Source of the DNA: Myxococcota bacterium
GTDB lineage: Bacteria; Myxococcota_A; Bradymonadia; UBA7976; UBA1532
DNA length: 64,000 nucleotides
NCBI GenBank assembly: GCA_023150895.1
Contig: JAKLJY010000029.1
Coordinates: 1 to 64,000, forward strand
Direction: 5' to 3'
Position numbers and translations under genes: made by a program. The notes under the pieces were generated by a model. It saw nothing but the letters and a program-made list of their open reading frames with translations. It searched no databases and was not told where the DNA came from. Positions 16,995 through 28,400 of the stretch are shown in pieces (the first letter of the stretch is position 1; the number at the start of each line of letters is the position of its first letter).

Positions 16995-19249
16995 GGCGCC
17001 CCCTCGACCGACTGAACGACGGTGATGGCCACGATGTTCACCACCGTGCGGACCTCGCAGTCGCGCTCGAGGATGTTCACCGGTTTGTTCATGCCGCTGA
17101 GGATGGGCCCGACGAGCTCGGCGCCGCCGAGGTGCCCCATGAGCTTGTAGGCGATGTTGCCGGCGTCGAGCGTCGGGAAGATCAGGACGTTGGCCTCGGA
17201 CTGACCGAGCGTGCTGAACGGGAAGAGACGCTGCCGGTGCTCGACGTCGAGCGCCGTGCCGACCTGCATCTCACCGTCGACGAGGAGCTGCGGATCGGCC
17301 TTGCGGATGAGTTCGACCGCGGCGGCGACCTTCTCGCTCTGGCTGAAGCGGGTGCTGCCGAAATTGCTGAAGCTCAGCATCGCGACGACCGGCTCGACGT
17401 CCATGCTGCGGGCGAGGCTGGCCGTGGACAGCGCGATCTCGGAGAGCTGCTCGGCCGTGGGCTCGACGTTGATCGTCGTGTCGGCGAAGAACTTGATGCG
17501 CTCCGGCAGGATGACGATGTACGCCCCGCTGGCGGTCTTGACGCCCTTGCGTACGCCGATGCACTGCAGCGCCGGCCGGATGGTCTCCGGATAGCTGCGG
17601 ACCATGCCGCTGACCATGCCGTCGGCGTCGCCGGCCCGCACCATCATCGACGCGAAGTAGTTGCGGTGCACCATCACGCGCCGGGCGTCGTACTCTGAGA
17701 CGCCGCGGCGGTGGCGCATGCGCCAGTAGGCCTCGATGTATTTCTCGTAGCGCGGGTCCGCCTGGTGGTCGATGACCTCGATCCCCTCCAGCGAGATGTC
17801 GTGCTCGTCCGCGACCGCCTGAATCTTCGCCGGATCACCGAGGAGAATGGGGTGCGCGATGCCCTCCTCGCGGACGATCTGCGCGGCGCGCACGATCTTG
17901 GGGTGATCGCCCTCGGGCAGCACGATGCGCCGATGGTGCCGCGCGGCCTTGTTGATGACCTTGCGCATCACCTCGCGCTCGCGACCGAGCAGGCGCTCGA
18001 GGCGCTCCTCGTAGGCCTTCCAGTCGGTGATGGGCAGGCGCGCCACGCCCGACTCGATGGCCGCCTTCGCGACGGCCGGAGCGACACGCAACAGGGCGCG
18101 GTAGTCGAACGGCTTTGGAATGACGTACTCCGGCCCGAACGCCAGCACCGCGCCGCCGTAGGCCCGCCGGACCTCGTCGGGGACCTCCTCGCGGGCGAGC
18201 TCGGCGAGGGCGCGGACGGCCGCGATCTTCATCGCTTCGTTCACGCAGGTCGCCCGCACGTCGAGGGCGCCCCGGAAGATGAACGGGAAACCGAGGACGT
18301 TGTTCACCTGATTGGGGAAGTCGCTGCGGCCCGTGCACATGATGACGTCGGGCCGGGCCTCCTTGGCCTCGGGGTAACCGATCTCGGGATCGGGGTTGGC
18401 CATCGCCATGACGATGGGGTCCTTGGCCATCGTCTTGACCATGTCGGGGGTGACGACGCCCTTGGCGCTGACGCCGACGAAGACGTCCGCGCCGACCATC
18501 GCGTCGGCGAGGGTGCGGTGCGGGGTGTCGACGGCGAACCGGGCCTTGTAGGGGTTCATGCCGTGGTCGCGGCCCTTGTAAACGACGCCCTGCGTATCGC
18601 AGAGGATCAGGTTCTCGGGTTTCACGCCGAGCTCGAAGAAGAGCTGCGCGCAGGCGAGGGCCGCGGCCCCGGCGCCCGAGAACACGCACTTCACCTGCGC
18701 GACGTCCTTCCCGATGATCTCCAGCGCGTTGAAGAAGGCCGCGCCGGCGATGATCGCGGTGCCGTGCTGGTCGTCGTGGAAGACCGGGATGTTCATCCGG
18801 GCCCGCAGCTTCTCCTCGATGTAGAAGCACTCCGGTGCCTTGATGTCTTCCAGATTGATGCCGCCGAACGTGGGCTCGAGCGCCGCGACGACATCGCAGA
18901 ACTTGTCCGGATTGAGCTCGTTGACCTCGATGTCGAAGACGTCGATGTCGGCGAAGCGCTTGAAGAGGACGCCCTTGCCCTCCATGACCGGCTTGCCGGC
19001 CTCCGGGCCGATGTTGCCGAGACCGAGGACGGCGGTGCCGTTGCTGACGACGGCCACCAGGTTGCCCTTGGCGGTGTAGTCGTAGACTTTGGAGACGTCG
19101 GCGGCGATTTCGAGGCACGGCTCGGCAACGCCGGGCGTGTAGGCCAGCGAGAGATCGCGCTGCGTCTGCAGGGGCTTGGTGGGGCGGATGGCGATCTTAC
19201 CGGGTCGGCCATCGGCGTGATACGAGAGGGCGTCTTTGCGGCGGGACAT
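16991..19249 (-). CDS. maeB: NADP-dependent malic enzyme with phosphotransacetylase-like domain
   Basis: 752 residues, full family length. The N-terminal malic-enzyme half contains [15 protein letters not shown], the metal/malate segment [14 protein letters not shown] and the nucleotide fold around [17 protein letters not shown]. The C-terminal 320 residues form the Pta-like regulatory domain ([19 protein letters not shown] onward). The reaction is oxidative decarboxylation of malate to pyruvate with NADPH formation in the cytoplasm; the Pta-like part is thought to sense acetyl-CoA rather than catalyse. GGAG sits 7 bp before the ATG, and a plausible promoter lies at 19299-19327. Co-transcription with ligA and nth through overlapping codons is unusual functionally. 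Confidence 0.93.
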   Translation of the reverse strand: MSRRKDALSYHADGRPGKIAIRPTKPLQTQRDLSLAYTPGVAEPCLEIAADVSKVYDYTAKGNLVAVVSNGTAVLGLGNIGPEAGKPVMEGKGVLFKRFADIDVFDIEVNELNPDKFCDVVAALEPTFGGINLEDIKAPECFYIEEKLRARMNIPVFHDDQHGTAIIAGAAFFNALEIIGKDVAQVKCVFSGAGAAALACAQLFFELGVKPENLILCDTQGVVYKGRDHGMNPYKARFAVDTPHRTLADAMVGADVFVGVSAKGVVTPDMVKTMAKDPIVMAMANPDPEIGYPEAKEARPDVIMCTGRSDFPNQVNNVLGFPFIFRGALDVRATCVNEAMKIAAVRALAELAREEVPDEVRRAYGGAVLAFGPEYVIPKPFDYRALLRVAPAVAKAAIESGVARLPITDWKAYEERLERLLGREREVMRKVINKAARHHRRIVLPEGDHPKIVRAAQIVREEGIAHPILLGDPAKIQAVADEHDISLEGIEVIDHQADPRYEKYIEAYWRMRHRRGVSEYDARRVMVHRNYFASMMVRAGDADGMVSGMVRSYPETIRPALQCIGVRKGVKTASGAYIVILPERIKFFADTTINVEPTAEQLSEIALSTASLARSMDVEPVVAMLSFSNFGSTRFSQSEKVAAAVELIRKADPQLLVDGEMQVGTALDVEHRQRLFPFSTLGQSEANVLIFPTLDAGNIAYKLMGHLGGAELVGPILSGMNKPVNILERDCEVRTVVNIVAITVVQSVEGAP

Positions 19250-19298
19250 GGGGACTCCGAATCAGGTCCGCGGGGTTGCCGAGAAACCTCGGCGCCTC

Positions 19299-19327
19299 CC
19301 CATATCACCGCGGGGCCAGCGGTTCAA
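19299..19327 (-). promoter_or_regulatory. Candidate promoter of maeB-ligA-nth
   Basis: On the minus strand: TTGAAC, a 17-bp spacer and TATGGG, with an extended TG one base upstream of the -10. It would start transcription about 43 bp before maeB. Confidence 0.35.
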
Positions 19328-19351
19328 TCGAGCGGTCGGGCGGCTTGTGCA

Positions 19352-19382
19352 TTGACATGCCTACCCGTCGGCCGGGCCTAAT
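19352..19382 (+). promoter_or_regulatory. Possible promoter of the amylase gene
   Basis: Perfect TTGACA at 19352-19357 with CCTAAT ending 6 bp before the GTG start. The 19-bp spacer is long. If real, the mRNA would be leaderless, which agrees with the lack of a ribosome site. Confidence 0.3.
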
Positions 19383-19388
19383 GACGCC

Positions 19389-21899
19389 GTGAAACCGACG
19401 TACCCTTCGACCCCCAAGGCCCGCCCCGGGCGCCATCGACCCCGCGCGGCGCTGCTGGCGATGACGCTGCTCGGCTGCGGTGCCGCCGACGATGCTTCGA
19501 CCGGCGCCGGCGGCTCCGGCCTGCTGCCCGACGGCGGCCCGATTCCGATCAGCGATGCCACGCGAGCGAACACCGACGCGCAGGGCGGTTCGACCGGTGG
19601 GACGACGGGGGGCGCTCTCGGGGGGGGCGCGCCATCGCCGTTCGACGGCGGCCCCGGCCCCGGAGGCGATGCCCGCACGCCGCCCTTGGGCCCGGATGCG
19701 TCGGATTCGAACGGGGACGCGAGCCCCGGCGCCGACGCCCGCCCGGCCGCGCCCATCGGCTTCCAGGCCACCGAGACGCGGTCGTGTGACGTGACGCTGC
19801 GCGCGGTCCTGCCCGGCGCCGGTCGCGTTCAGGTCGCCGGCGAGTTCACCGGGTGGGGCGATGCCCCCCGGGACATGGCCGCGGGCGCGGGCGACGGCGT
19901 CTTCACGCTCACCCTCGGCCCGGACGACGGCCTCTCCCCCGGCGCGACGTATGCCTACAAGCTCATCGTCGACGGCGAGTGGCGCCTCGACCCGGCGCAG
20001 AGCCGGCAGAAGTTCGACGGCAACTGCGTCAACTCGGCCTTCGAACTCCCGGCGTGTGCCGACGCCCCCGAGGTGGCGGTCACCGCGATCGGCAACACCT
20101 TCGAGGCCATCCCGCGCGCGGCCGCCGGCGGGTCGCGCGAGCTGACGCTCGTGTTCACGCTCGACGGCTTTCCCTGGTCGCCTTTCTGCCAACTCGGCAC
20201 CTGCGAGGCCGATCTGAGCGACCTCGCCCCCGGGCGCCACGTCGTCACCGCGCAGGCGACGGACGCCGACGGACGCACCTCGACCCCGCTCACCGTGCCG
20301 TTCTGGGTCGAGGCGCCCGGCGCGTTGCCGTTCGAGTGGCGCGACGCGACGCTCTACATGTTCATGATCGACCGCTTCGCGAACGGCGACCGCGGCAACG
20401 ACGCCCCCGTGCGAGGCGACACGCCCTACCCCAACGACTGGCATGGGGGTGATCTGCAGGGGGCGATGCGGGTCCTCGAGAGCGGTTATTTCGAACGCCT
20501 CGGCATCAACGCGATCTGGCTCTCTCCCATCAACGAGCAGGCCGAGAACGCCTATCCCGGCCGGGACGTCGCACAGACGTTCACCGGGTACCACGGATAC
20601 TGGCCCGTGCGCGGCCGTGCGGTCGAGCCCCGGTTCGGCGGAGACGCGGCGTTGCGGGCCTTCGTCGACGAGGCCCACCGCCGCGGCATCCGGGTCCTGC
20701 TCGACCTCATCAACAATCAGATCCACCAGGACCACGAGTATTACCGAGACCACCCGGACTGGTTCCGGACGGGCTGCGTCTGCGGCACGGACCCCGGTTG
20801 CGGCTGGAGCGAGCGCCCGCTGGACTGCCTCTTCGCGCCCTACCTGCCGGACATCAACTGGCGGGTGCCCGGCGCCGAGCGGCAGTTCATCGACGACGCG
20901 CTCTACTGGATTGAGACCTACGGGGTCGATGGGTTCCGCGTCGACGCGGTGAAACACGTCGAGACGAACGCCATCTACAACCTGCGGGCCGCCATGGACG
21001 CGCGGTTCGGGGGCGCCGTTCCGGGGGCCGCGCGCCTGGTGATGCTCGGCGAGACGGCCGTGGGCGAGGGGGACCGCTTCGACGACGGCTGCGGGGTCCG
21101 CTACGGCGACGGCTACGCGTGGATCTCGGCCTACGCCGGCCGGAATGCGCTCGACGGGCAGTTCGACTTTCCGTCGCATCACCGCATGCAGTGGGGCCTG
21201 ATGACGGACGAGCTCGGGTACGACGCGCTCGAAGACATCATCCGGGACCTCGAAACGCGCTACCCCGCGGACGCGACGCACGTCCGGTTCCTCGGCAGTC
21301 ACGACAGCAACCGCATGGCCACCCGGGCGGCCCGGGATCGCGCCGGCGACTGCCGATACATGAGCGGCCCGCCCTGCGACGTCATGCCGGGCGTTCCGCG
21401 CGACCCCGCCGTCTTCGCCCGCCTGAAGCGCGCGTTCACCGTGCTCTACACCCTGCCCGGCATCCCGCTGCTCTATGCCGGCGACGAGGTGGCGATGCCC
21501 GGCGGCAATGATCCCGACAACCGCCGGGACATGCTCTTCGGCCCCGACCTCGCCGACATCGCGCTGTCGGTGCTCACGCCGACCGCCGAACAGCGCGACC
21601 TCGGCGTCTTCGTCGAGCGTCTCGGACAAGCCCGAGCGGCGCTGCCTGCGCTGCGCCGCGGACGACGGCAGGCCCTCGTGGCCGAGCCGACCCTCTTCGT
21701 CGTGGACTTCCGGACGGACGACGGCCGGCGCGCCCTGGTGGTCGTCAACCGGGGCGGAGACGTCGTGAACCGGGTCCTCGACGCCCCGGCGGACGTCGCG
21801 ACCGTCGCGCGACTCGGCGAGGCGACGGTGACGGTCGACGCGGGCAGCGTCCGCTTGAGCGTGCCGGCCGGCGGCGTGGCCCTCTTCGGGGACCGCTGA
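19389..21899 (+). CDS. Secreted lipoprotein alpha-amylase family (GH13) glycosidase
   Basis: 836 residues, GTG start. The n-region is Arg/Lys-rich and leads to lipobox LLGC at about residue 30, so it is probably an outer-membrane or periplasmic lipoprotein. After a Gly/Asp-rich linker, residues about 130-225 resemble a glycogen-recognition/CBM48 fold (VQVAGEFTGWGDAPRDM). The GH13 barrel starts near residue 315 (DATLYMFMIDRFANGD). GFRVDAVKHVE carries the nucleophile Asp, MLGET the acid/base Glu and FLGSHDSNR the third Asp, so the active site looks intact. A C-terminal beta domain follows. Predicted action: hydrolysis of alpha-1,4 (possibly 1,6) glucans at the cell surface. Confidence 0.88.
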   Translation: MKPTYPSTPKARPGRHRPRAALLAMTLLGCGAADDASTGAGGSGLLPDGGPIPISDATRANTDAQGGSTGGTTGGALGGGAPSPFDGGPGPGGDARTPPLGPDASDSNGDASPGADARPAAPIGFQATETRSCDVTLRAVLPGAGRVQVAGEFTGWGDAPRDMAAGAGDGVFTLTLGPDDGLSPGATYAYKLIVDGEWRLDPAQSRQKFDGNCVNSAFELPACADAPEVAVTAIGNTFEAIPRAAAGGSRELTLVFTLDGFPWSPFCQLGTCEADLSDLAPGRHVVTAQATDADGRTSTPLTVPFWVEAPGALPFEWRDATLYMFMIDRFANGDRGNDAPVRGDTPYPNDWHGGDLQGAMRVLESGYFERLGINAIWLSPINEQAENAYPGRDVAQTFTGYHGYWPVRGRAVEPRFGGDAALRAFVDEAHRRGIRVLLDLINNQIHQDHEYYRDHPDWFRTGCVCGTDPGCGWSERPLDCLFAPYLPDINWRVPGAERQFIDDALYWIETYGVDGFRVDAVKHVETNAIYNLRAAMDARFGGAVPGAARLVMLGETAVGEGDRFDDGCGVRYGDGYAWISAYAGRNALDGQFDFPSHHRMQWGLMTDELGYDALEDIIRDLETRYPADATHVRFLGSHDSNRMATRAARDRAGDCRYMSGPPCDVMPGVPRDPAVFARLKRAFTVLYTLPGIPLLYAGDEVAMPGGNDPDNRRDMLFGPDLADIALSVLTPTAEQRDLGVFVERLGQARAALPALRRGRRQALVAEPTLFVVDFRTDDGRRALVVVNRGGDVVNRVLDAPADVATVARLGEATVTVDAGSVRLSVPAGGVALFGDR

Positions 21900-21903
21900 C
21901 GTT

Positions 21904-23040
21904 TCAGGGGTGCAGCACGATGCCGCCGACGGCGGCGCCGCCCCACTTTTCGAGCATGGCCTCCCGGAAGCCCTCGAGCGGGTGCGCGTGGGAGACGACG
22001 GGGACGACCTCGCCCTCGGCGGCCCACGCGAGCACCTGGGCGAGCCGCGGCGGCCGCAGGGCCGGGTTCTCGACGGTGCTGATGACCGCCGGGCATCCGA
22101 GCACGTCGAGACCCTTCATCATGATGATGTTGGTCGACAGGACGTTGGCGTTGGGCGCCCCGCGCTGACCCTGGCCGCGCGCGACGAAGGGCGTGGACGC
22201 CCACCCGACGATCAGGTGGCGCCCGCCGAACCGCAGGCAGCGCATCGCCTCGACGGAGAGTGCGCCGCCCACCCCGTCGTACACGACGTCGACGCCGCGG
22301 CCGCCCGTGAGGGCCTTGACCTGATCTCGCAGGGACGGGCCGGACGCGCCCCCGGAGACGACGACGTGGGTCGCCCCCTCCGCCGCGACGCGGACCAGCT
22401 TCTCCGGGCTTCGGCCGGCCGCGATGACCGTCGCCCCGCACAGGCGCGCGACGTGGACGGCCGCCAGGCCCGTCGCGCCCGACGCGCCGAGGATGAGCAC
22501 CGTCTCGCCCGGCTGCACGCGGCCCCGGTGGACCAGGCAATGCCAGGCCGTTTCGTAGTTGCCGAGCAGATTGCAGGCCTGATCGAACGTCAGCCGCCCC
22601 GGCACGCGATGGACGGCCTCGACGGGTGCCACGGCGTAGGTTGCGAATCCGCCCCAGCGCTGGTGCGCGCCGTGGGAGCGCGGCCCGGCGAGCAGTCCAT
22701 CGACGAGCACCGGATCGCCGGGGCGCAGGGCCGATTCGGTGGCGGCCGCGTCCCCGAGCCACAGGACCTCCCCGGCGTACTCGAGCCCGGGCGTGTAGGG
22801 CGGATGCGGCATGTGCTGGTACTGCCCGCTCGTCATCAGGAGGTCGACCCACCCCACGCTCGCGCTGCGCACGCGCACGAGGACGTCCCGGGGCCCGAGC
22901 GTCGCCGGGTCCGGCGGGGGTTGCGCCTCGAGGCGGGTCAGCGTCGCGACGGCTTCGGGCGGCGTCTCGCCGAACGCGTCGACGACGACCCGGCGGCCCT
23001 CGGGCCAGGGAAGCGTCGTTCGGGGTGAGTTCGTTTCCAT
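21904..23040 (-). CDS. MDR-superfamily zinc-free quinone/alcohol oxidoreductase
   Basis: 378 residues. The N-terminal GroES-like part includes VLVRVRSASVGWVDLLMTSG and YTPGLEYAGEV. The nucleotide-binding fold has VLILGASGATGLAAVHVARL (a GxSGxxG form common to NADPH:quinone oxidoreductases) and later GVDVVYDGVGG. No structural-zinc cysteine cluster is seen. It probably reduces quinones or alpha,beta-unsaturated carbonyls with NADPH; the substrate is unknown. Its stop lies 4 bp from the amylase stop in convergent orientation, and it is divergent from the FabI-like gene. Confidence 0.82.
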   Translation of the reverse strand: METNSPRTTLPWPEGRRVVVDAFGETPPEAVATLTRLEAQPPPDPATLGPRDVLVRVRSASVGWVDLLMTSGQYQHMPHPPYTPGLEYAGEVLWLGDAAATESALRPGDPVLVDGLLAGPRSHGAHQRWGGFATYAVAPVEAVHRVPGRLTFDQACNLLGNYETAWHCLVHRGRVQPGETVLILGASGATGLAAVHVARLCGATVIAAGRSPEKLVRVAAEGATHVVVSGGASGPSLRDQVKALTGGRGVDVVYDGVGGALSVEAMRCLRFGGRHLIVGWASTPFVARGQGQRGAPNANVLSTNIIMMKGLDVLGCPAVISTVENPALRPPRLAQVLAWAAEGEVVPVVSHAHPLEGFREAMLEKWGGAAVGGIVLHP

Positions 23041-23129
23041 CGCGCGACCGTTACCACAGTGGCGGCCGGACGCAACGGCGCCGTCACCGCGCGCTTGACC
23101 CCGGACCGACGGCGTGCGATCCGCGGCCC

Positions 23130-23918
23130 ATGGAGACCGCGCCCGCCCCGACCCCGCCCCGCCCCCGCACCGCGCTCGTTTTCGGCGTGGCCAACGATCA
23201 CAGCCTGGCCTGGTACATCGCCCGGGCGCTCGCCGCCGAGGGCGTGCGCGTCGGCCTGTCGTACGGGGACGAACGCCTGGAACGCCGCGTGCGCCCCCTC
23301 GCGGCGACGATCGACGCGCCCCTCGTGACGCGGTGCGACGTCACGGACGAGGCCGCGCTCGCCGAGACCTTCGCAGCCGCGGACGCGGCCCTCGGTCCCC
23401 ACATCGACATTCTGGTCCACAGCCTCGCCTTCGCCACCCGGGAGGACCTGACGGGGCCGTTCTCCCAGACGTCTCGCGCCGGATTCGGGCTCGCACTCGA
23501 CGTCAGCGCGTACAGCCTGCTCGCGCTCGTGCGTCACGCCGGCGCCCGCCTCGGTCCGGGGTCGAGCGTGCTCACGCTGAGCTACCTCGGCGCCGAGCGC
23601 GTGGTGTCGGGCTACAAGGTCATGGGGCCGGCGAAAGCGGCCCTCGAGGCCTGCGTCCGCGGACTGGCGGAGGAGCTCGGGCCCCGGGGCGTCCGCGTCA
23701 ACGCGGTCTCGGCCGGGCCCGTCCGGACGCTCGCCGCTGCTGGCATCCCCGGTTTCCGCACGCTGCTCGAGTGTCATGCCGAACGGGCACCCCTGCGCCG
23801 CAACGTCACGGCCGAAGAAGTCGCGTCGGCGGCATGTTTCCTGCTTTCCGACAAAGCCAGCGCCGTGACGGGTCAGATTCTGCACGTCGACGGCGGGTAC
23901 AACATCCTGGGCGTCTGA
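23130..23918 (+). CDS. fabI: Enoyl-[acyl-carrier-protein] reductase, FabI type
   Basis: 262 residues, normal FabI length. The ATG at 23130 is chosen because the frame upstream is shadow. The FabI-style Rossmann start is VFGVANDHSLAWYIARALAA, followed by HSLAFA (usual form HSIAFA) and the catalytic YKVMGPAKAALEACVR with the Tyr-x6-Lys spacing of enoyl reductases. The C terminus is DKASAVTGQILHVDGGYNI. It reduces trans-2-enoyl-ACP with NAD(P)H in the last step of fatty-acid elongation. A second FabI-like paralogue elsewhere cannot be excluded, because the SYLGAERVV stretch before the active site is standard but the flanks are divergent. Confidence 0.88.
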   Translation: METAPAPTPPRPRTALVFGVANDHSLAWYIARALAAEGVRVGLSYGDERLERRVRPLAATIDAPLVTRCDVTDEAALAETFAAADAALGPHIDILVHSLAFATREDLTGPFSQTSRAGFGLALDVSAYSLLALVRHAGARLGPGSSVLTLSYLGAERVVSGYKVMGPAKAALEACVRGLAEELGPRGVRVNAVSAGPVRTLAAAGIPGFRTLLECHAERAPLRRNVTAEEVASAACFLLSDKASAVTGQILHVDGGYNILGV

Positions 23919-23958
23919 GGTCACTTCGGGCGCCCGGGCGGACCGATACAGGCATGGC

Positions 23959-25344
23959 ATGACCCTCCAGCGCCCGATCCCCTCCCCCCGAGTCCTTTCT
24001 CCTCGCAGCCACCGCGCCCCCGCCGCCCGCGGCCTGCTCGCCCTGAGTGCGCTCGTCGGCGCCCCCCTCGCCGCCGGCTGCGCCGATACCGCGCCCGCGA
24101 CGCCGACGCCCGCGCCGACCGCCGCCGTCGCCGAGTCCGGCATCCGCAACGGCACGCGCGAGCCCGAGGCCGTCGCATTGACCGAGGGTCAGATCCTCGC
24201 CCTCGGCTGGCTCTTTCCGACGGGCGATCCCGCCGCCAATTTCTGCACGGCGACGCTGATCAACCCGAGCACCGTGATCACCGCGTCGCACTGTACGCAG
24301 GGCAACTCGGCGCGCGACATCGGCTTCGGTGTCGGTCTTTACCCCAACGACCCCGTCGCGACGTTTCGCGCGGCGGGCATCTTCGAGCACCCGCAGCTCG
24401 ACCTCGCCGTGATCACCCTCGCGGAGAACGCGATTGATCGGGTCCCCGAGCTCTCGCCCATCCCGGCCAATACCGAAGACCCCTCGCCCCTCGAGGGCAC
24501 CGAGGTGCAGGTCGGCGGTTTCGGGGAGACGTACGACCGCTCCCGTTTCGGGCGCTACTTCGCCACCGTGCTGCTCGACCGCGTGCGCGCCGACGAGCTG
24601 CAGGTCGACGGTCGCGGCATTCAGGGCCTCTGTTTCGGCGACTCGGGCGGTCCGGTCATCGGCGTGCTCGGGCAGGGGCCGGTGGTGATGGGTGTCGAGT
24701 CGTGGGGCGACCAGAGCTGCGTCGACGTCGACCACCTGACCCGGACCGACGTCGCCGCCCCCTTCATCGCCCCCATCCTCGGCGGTGACATCCCCGAGGA
24801 TCCCTGTGCCGGGCTCGACTACCTGGGGCGGTGCAACGGCCAGACCGCCGAGTGGTGCGAGGGCAGCACGTTCCGGCAGCTCGACTGCGTGGCCGAAGGC
24901 GGGCACTGCGCCTACGTCGACGACCGCGTCGGCTGGTACTGCGTCGAGGGACCTCCGGACCCGACGGCGGACGCGGCGACCGAGCCCGAGCCGACGCGGG
25001 ACGCGGCGGTCGAGCCCCCGGTCGAGCGCGATCAGGGCGTGACCGGCGGCGCCGAGGTGCCGCCTTCGGGGGGCGCCACTCCGCCCGCCGGCGGCAGCGA
25101 CGGGCCGTTCCCCCAGGGCGGCGGCCTCTTCCCCGAGCCGGAGGGCGGCACGATGGCCCCGACGGCCGATGCCGCGCTCGCCACGGCCGATGGCGGCGTC
25201 GACGCGCCGGATCAATCGTCCGGCGGCGCCGGTGGTGGTTGTGCCGTCGCCCCCGGGCGCACCCCGTCGGCGGGCCTCGCCCTCGGTGTCCTGGCGCTCC
25301 TCGCCCCGCTCGCGGCCGGCCGGCGACGCCGCCGCTGCTGCTGA
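23959..25344 (+). CDS. Exported trypsin-like serine protease with MYXO-CTERM-like tail
   Basis: 461 residues. The N terminus is Arg-rich and hydrophobic, ending LAAGC, so a lipoprotein signal is likely. The S1 domain spans about residues 60-275 with the triad TASHC (His), HPQLDLAVI (Asp) and CFGDSGGPVIG (Ser). Residues 280-335 form a small Cys-rich module (CAGLDYLGRCNG...WCEG). A long Pro/Asp/Glu/Gly linker leads to GGGCAVAPG, about 20 hydrophobic residues and RRRRRCC, which resembles the MYXO-CTERM sorting tail except for the two final cysteines. Having both a lipobox and a sorting tail is odd. The target is unknown. Confidence 0.85.
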   Translation: MTLQRPIPSPRVLSPRSHRAPAARGLLALSALVGAPLAAGCADTAPATPTPAPTAAVAESGIRNGTREPEAVALTEGQILALGWLFPTGDPAANFCTATLINPSTVITASHCTQGNSARDIGFGVGLYPNDPVATFRAAGIFEHPQLDLAVITLAENAIDRVPELSPIPANTEDPSPLEGTEVQVGGFGETYDRSRFGRYFATVLLDRVRADELQVDGRGIQGLCFGDSGGPVIGVLGQGPVVMGVESWGDQSCVDVDHLTRTDVAAPFIAPILGGDIPEDPCAGLDYLGRCNGQTAEWCEGSTFRQLDCVAEGGHCAYVDDRVGWYCVEGPPDPTADAATEPEPTRDAAVEPPVERDQGVTGGAEVPPSGGATPPAGGSDGPFPQGGGLFPEPEGGTMAPTADAALATADGGVDAPDQSSGGAGGGCAVAPGRTPSAGLALGVLALLAPLAAGRRRRRCC

Positions 25345-25434
25345 TTCTTTCCTTCCGGTCACTTGCCTGCGCTCTCGTCCCGACCGGCCAGTCGTGGTAT
25401 CGAGGCACGAGAGTCGCAACCTGACAGGTGTACC

Positions 25435-28400
25435 GTGGTCCGCTCGTTCAATGGCTCCTTCGGGTCCGCCCGCCCCCCGCTCGGTCACTTCGGCCTCGTC
25501 TCGGCGGGCCTCGCCCTCGCCCTCGCAACGGGCTGTCTCGACGGTGAGACCCGCGTCGTCGGTGGGGGGCCCCTCGACGATGCCGGCACCGGGGGCGGCG
25601 CCGGAGGGGGCGCCGGAGGGGGCGCAGGCGGCGGTGCGGGGGGGCCTTTTCCGGACCACGCGTGCCACCTCGACGTCGAGCCGGACGACCTGACGGGCTT
25701 CGAGGGCGACAGCGATCGCTGGTCGGCCCAAGGGGGTCGGATCCGCTCGGCCGCGGACGCGGAGGCGGGGCGCGGCCGGTCGCTGCTGCTGCGGGGGCCG
25801 GGCGAGACGTGCTCCGACTTCGTCGCGAGCGTCGAGTTCGTCCACACCCCCGGCACGTTCCCGATGCTGCTCGGCCGCGTCGCGGAGGACGGGCGCTGGT
25901 TCGGCGTCGGCTACGACGCCACGTACGGCAACTTCACGGCCACCAACGGGCTCGGGACCGAGCTGCGCGACCGCATCGGCGAGCTCGATCCGGTCGACCT
26001 GACACCGGGGGCCCTCTACCGCATGGAGCTGCGCGTCGTCGACGCCGCCGTGCAGGGGTTGCTCTTCGACGAGGCTTCGGCCCGTCCCCTCGCCGTCGTC
26101 TCGGGCCCGGGCACGGACATTCCCGGCGCCGGCCGTATCGGCCTGTACGACGCCGCCGGCGGGGAGGCGGTCTTCGGCGCTCTGCGTGCCGATCCCATCG
26201 AGCGCCCCGGCGAGACGGCCCCGGTCCTGTATGCCGCTCGCCTCGTCGACCCGCGTACGGTGGTGGCCACGCTGGCCCCACGGCAACTCGTCGCCGTCAC
26301 CGCCCCGGACACGTCCGGCTTCTCCATCGACGTCGGCGGGCGATCCGTCGGCGTGGAGTCCGTCCGGGTCCGGCCGGGCACGCTGAGCGAGCTCACCCTC
26401 TCGACGGTATCGGCGCTCTCGGGCGCCGACGTGCCGACGTTGACGTACGACGCGGCCGTCGGTCGCGTGCGCGACGCCGGCCAGCAACCGCTCGGGCGAA
26501 TCGACGCCGCCGCCATCGACAACTTCTTGCACGTCGACGCGAAGTTCGATCCCTTCGTCGAGCCCTTCGACGGCGATCAGCTCGATGCGGCCTGGCAGCA
26601 GGTTCAGCCCGAAGCGTTCGCGCTCGGCGGCGGTGCGGTCCGGATCTCGGCCACGGACGCGTTCGCGACGGGCGCGATGCTCCTTCGCCCGATCGCCGAG
26701 CGGCACGTGAACGCCGAAATCCTCGCGGACTTTCGTTGGGATCCGGCCCCCGACCGCGGCATCGGGACGACCGAGGCGGTCGTGGCGTTGCGGGCGCGCA
26801 GCCACGCGCAGGCCCAGTACCAGGCCGCTCTGCAGGTCCGGGCGGACGCCGCCGCGCTCGTCATCCGGTTCATGAGCGGCGGCCAGCCGACGGAGCTGGC
26901 CAATCTCCCGGTCCCCCGCGACGCCGTTCCGGCCGGTCGGCCGTTGCGGCTCGCATTCTCGGCGGTTGGTCCGCTGCTCGGCGCGCGGCTCGGCCCGGTC
27001 GACGGGCCGCCCATCGCCGAGGTCGCGGCGCGGGACGAGCGCATCCCGGGCGCGGGCCCTGCCGGCCTGACGGGCATGTGGGACGGGACCGTCCGGTTCG
27101 ACCGCGTCGAGATTCGGGAAGCCACCCCGCCGGCGCCTTTCATCACCGAGGCCCGCGTTCGGGCAGAGGCCCCCGAGCAAGTGGCGCTCACGGTGCTGTC
27201 CGCTTCGGCGCTGCAAGGCGTCTCGCCCGCCGGGTTCACCGTCTGGGCGGGCGACCGGCGGACGGTCACCCGCGCCACCGCGACCCCGGAAGGCCTGGCG
27301 CTCTCGATCTCGGCCCCCGTGGTCCAAGCCGGTCAGCGCGTGCTCGTCAGCTACGACCCTGCCGCGGGAACGGTGACCGACAGCGGACGTCCACCGCGAG
27401 CGCTCGTGGGACTCGACCGCCTCGAGGCCCGGAATGAAGCCAACGCCGGCCGCACACTGGCCGTCGCCGCCGCCCGGTGGGTGACCCCCCATACACTCGA
27501 CGTCGTCACGACCCAGACGGCGACGCCCCCCGTGACCACGCGCGGACCGGCCGCGCGGGCCTTCACGGTGACGGCGAACGGCCGCGCGGTCGAGGTCCTC
27601 GGCGCGTACGCCCTCGGTCCGCCCCATGACAACGTCGTTCGGCTCACCCTCGAGCCCGATCTCCTGCCGACGGACATCGTCTCGGTGGCTTACGCCGCGG
27701 GCGGCGAAGGGCGCGTCGTGGATGCCGCCGGCACGGAGCTCGTCGGTTTCGTCGACGCTCCGACGATCTGGGCGGTCCCGAGCTGGCCGGCCGCCGCCCC
27801 GTTCGAGGACGCGTTCGAGCGCCCGGACGCCGACGCCGGCCTGGGCAACGGCTGGAGACCGGCAACGGAGGCGTTGTGGTCCATTCGCGACGGCGTCGCC
27901 GTTTTCCAGAGCGCCGGTGTCGAGACCCTCGACCCCCGGGTTGTCCGCCCGGAGCCGCTGGCGGCTCGCTACTCGCTGTCCGCGCGCGTCTGGTCGAGCG
28001 CGTTCGAGCCCGGGCAGGCGCAGCCCGTCGCGTCGCTCTTCGGAAGCCTCGTTCGGGAAGATCCGCGGCGCGTGTCGGCCATCCAGGTGGGCTTCGACTT
28101 CGCCGGACAAGTGCTCTCCCTCCAGGCGCCGGATGGCGCAACGACCTACGCCGCTCGCCTGCCGGAGGACCAGGCCGTCGGCCCCGGCGACTCCGTGACG
28201 ATGCGCCTCCGCGTTCACGGCCGCGCCGTCGAGGGGGAAGTCCTCGACGACGAAGGCCGGCCGCTCTCCCGGGTCGAGACCTACCTCGCGGCCGAGCCGG
28301 CGGTCGGCGACGTGGGATTCGCCGGCAATGCCGGTGCGCGGGTCCTGTACTTCGACGACTTCGTCGTGGAGAACCCGGAGGGACTCGCCCCGAACATGCT

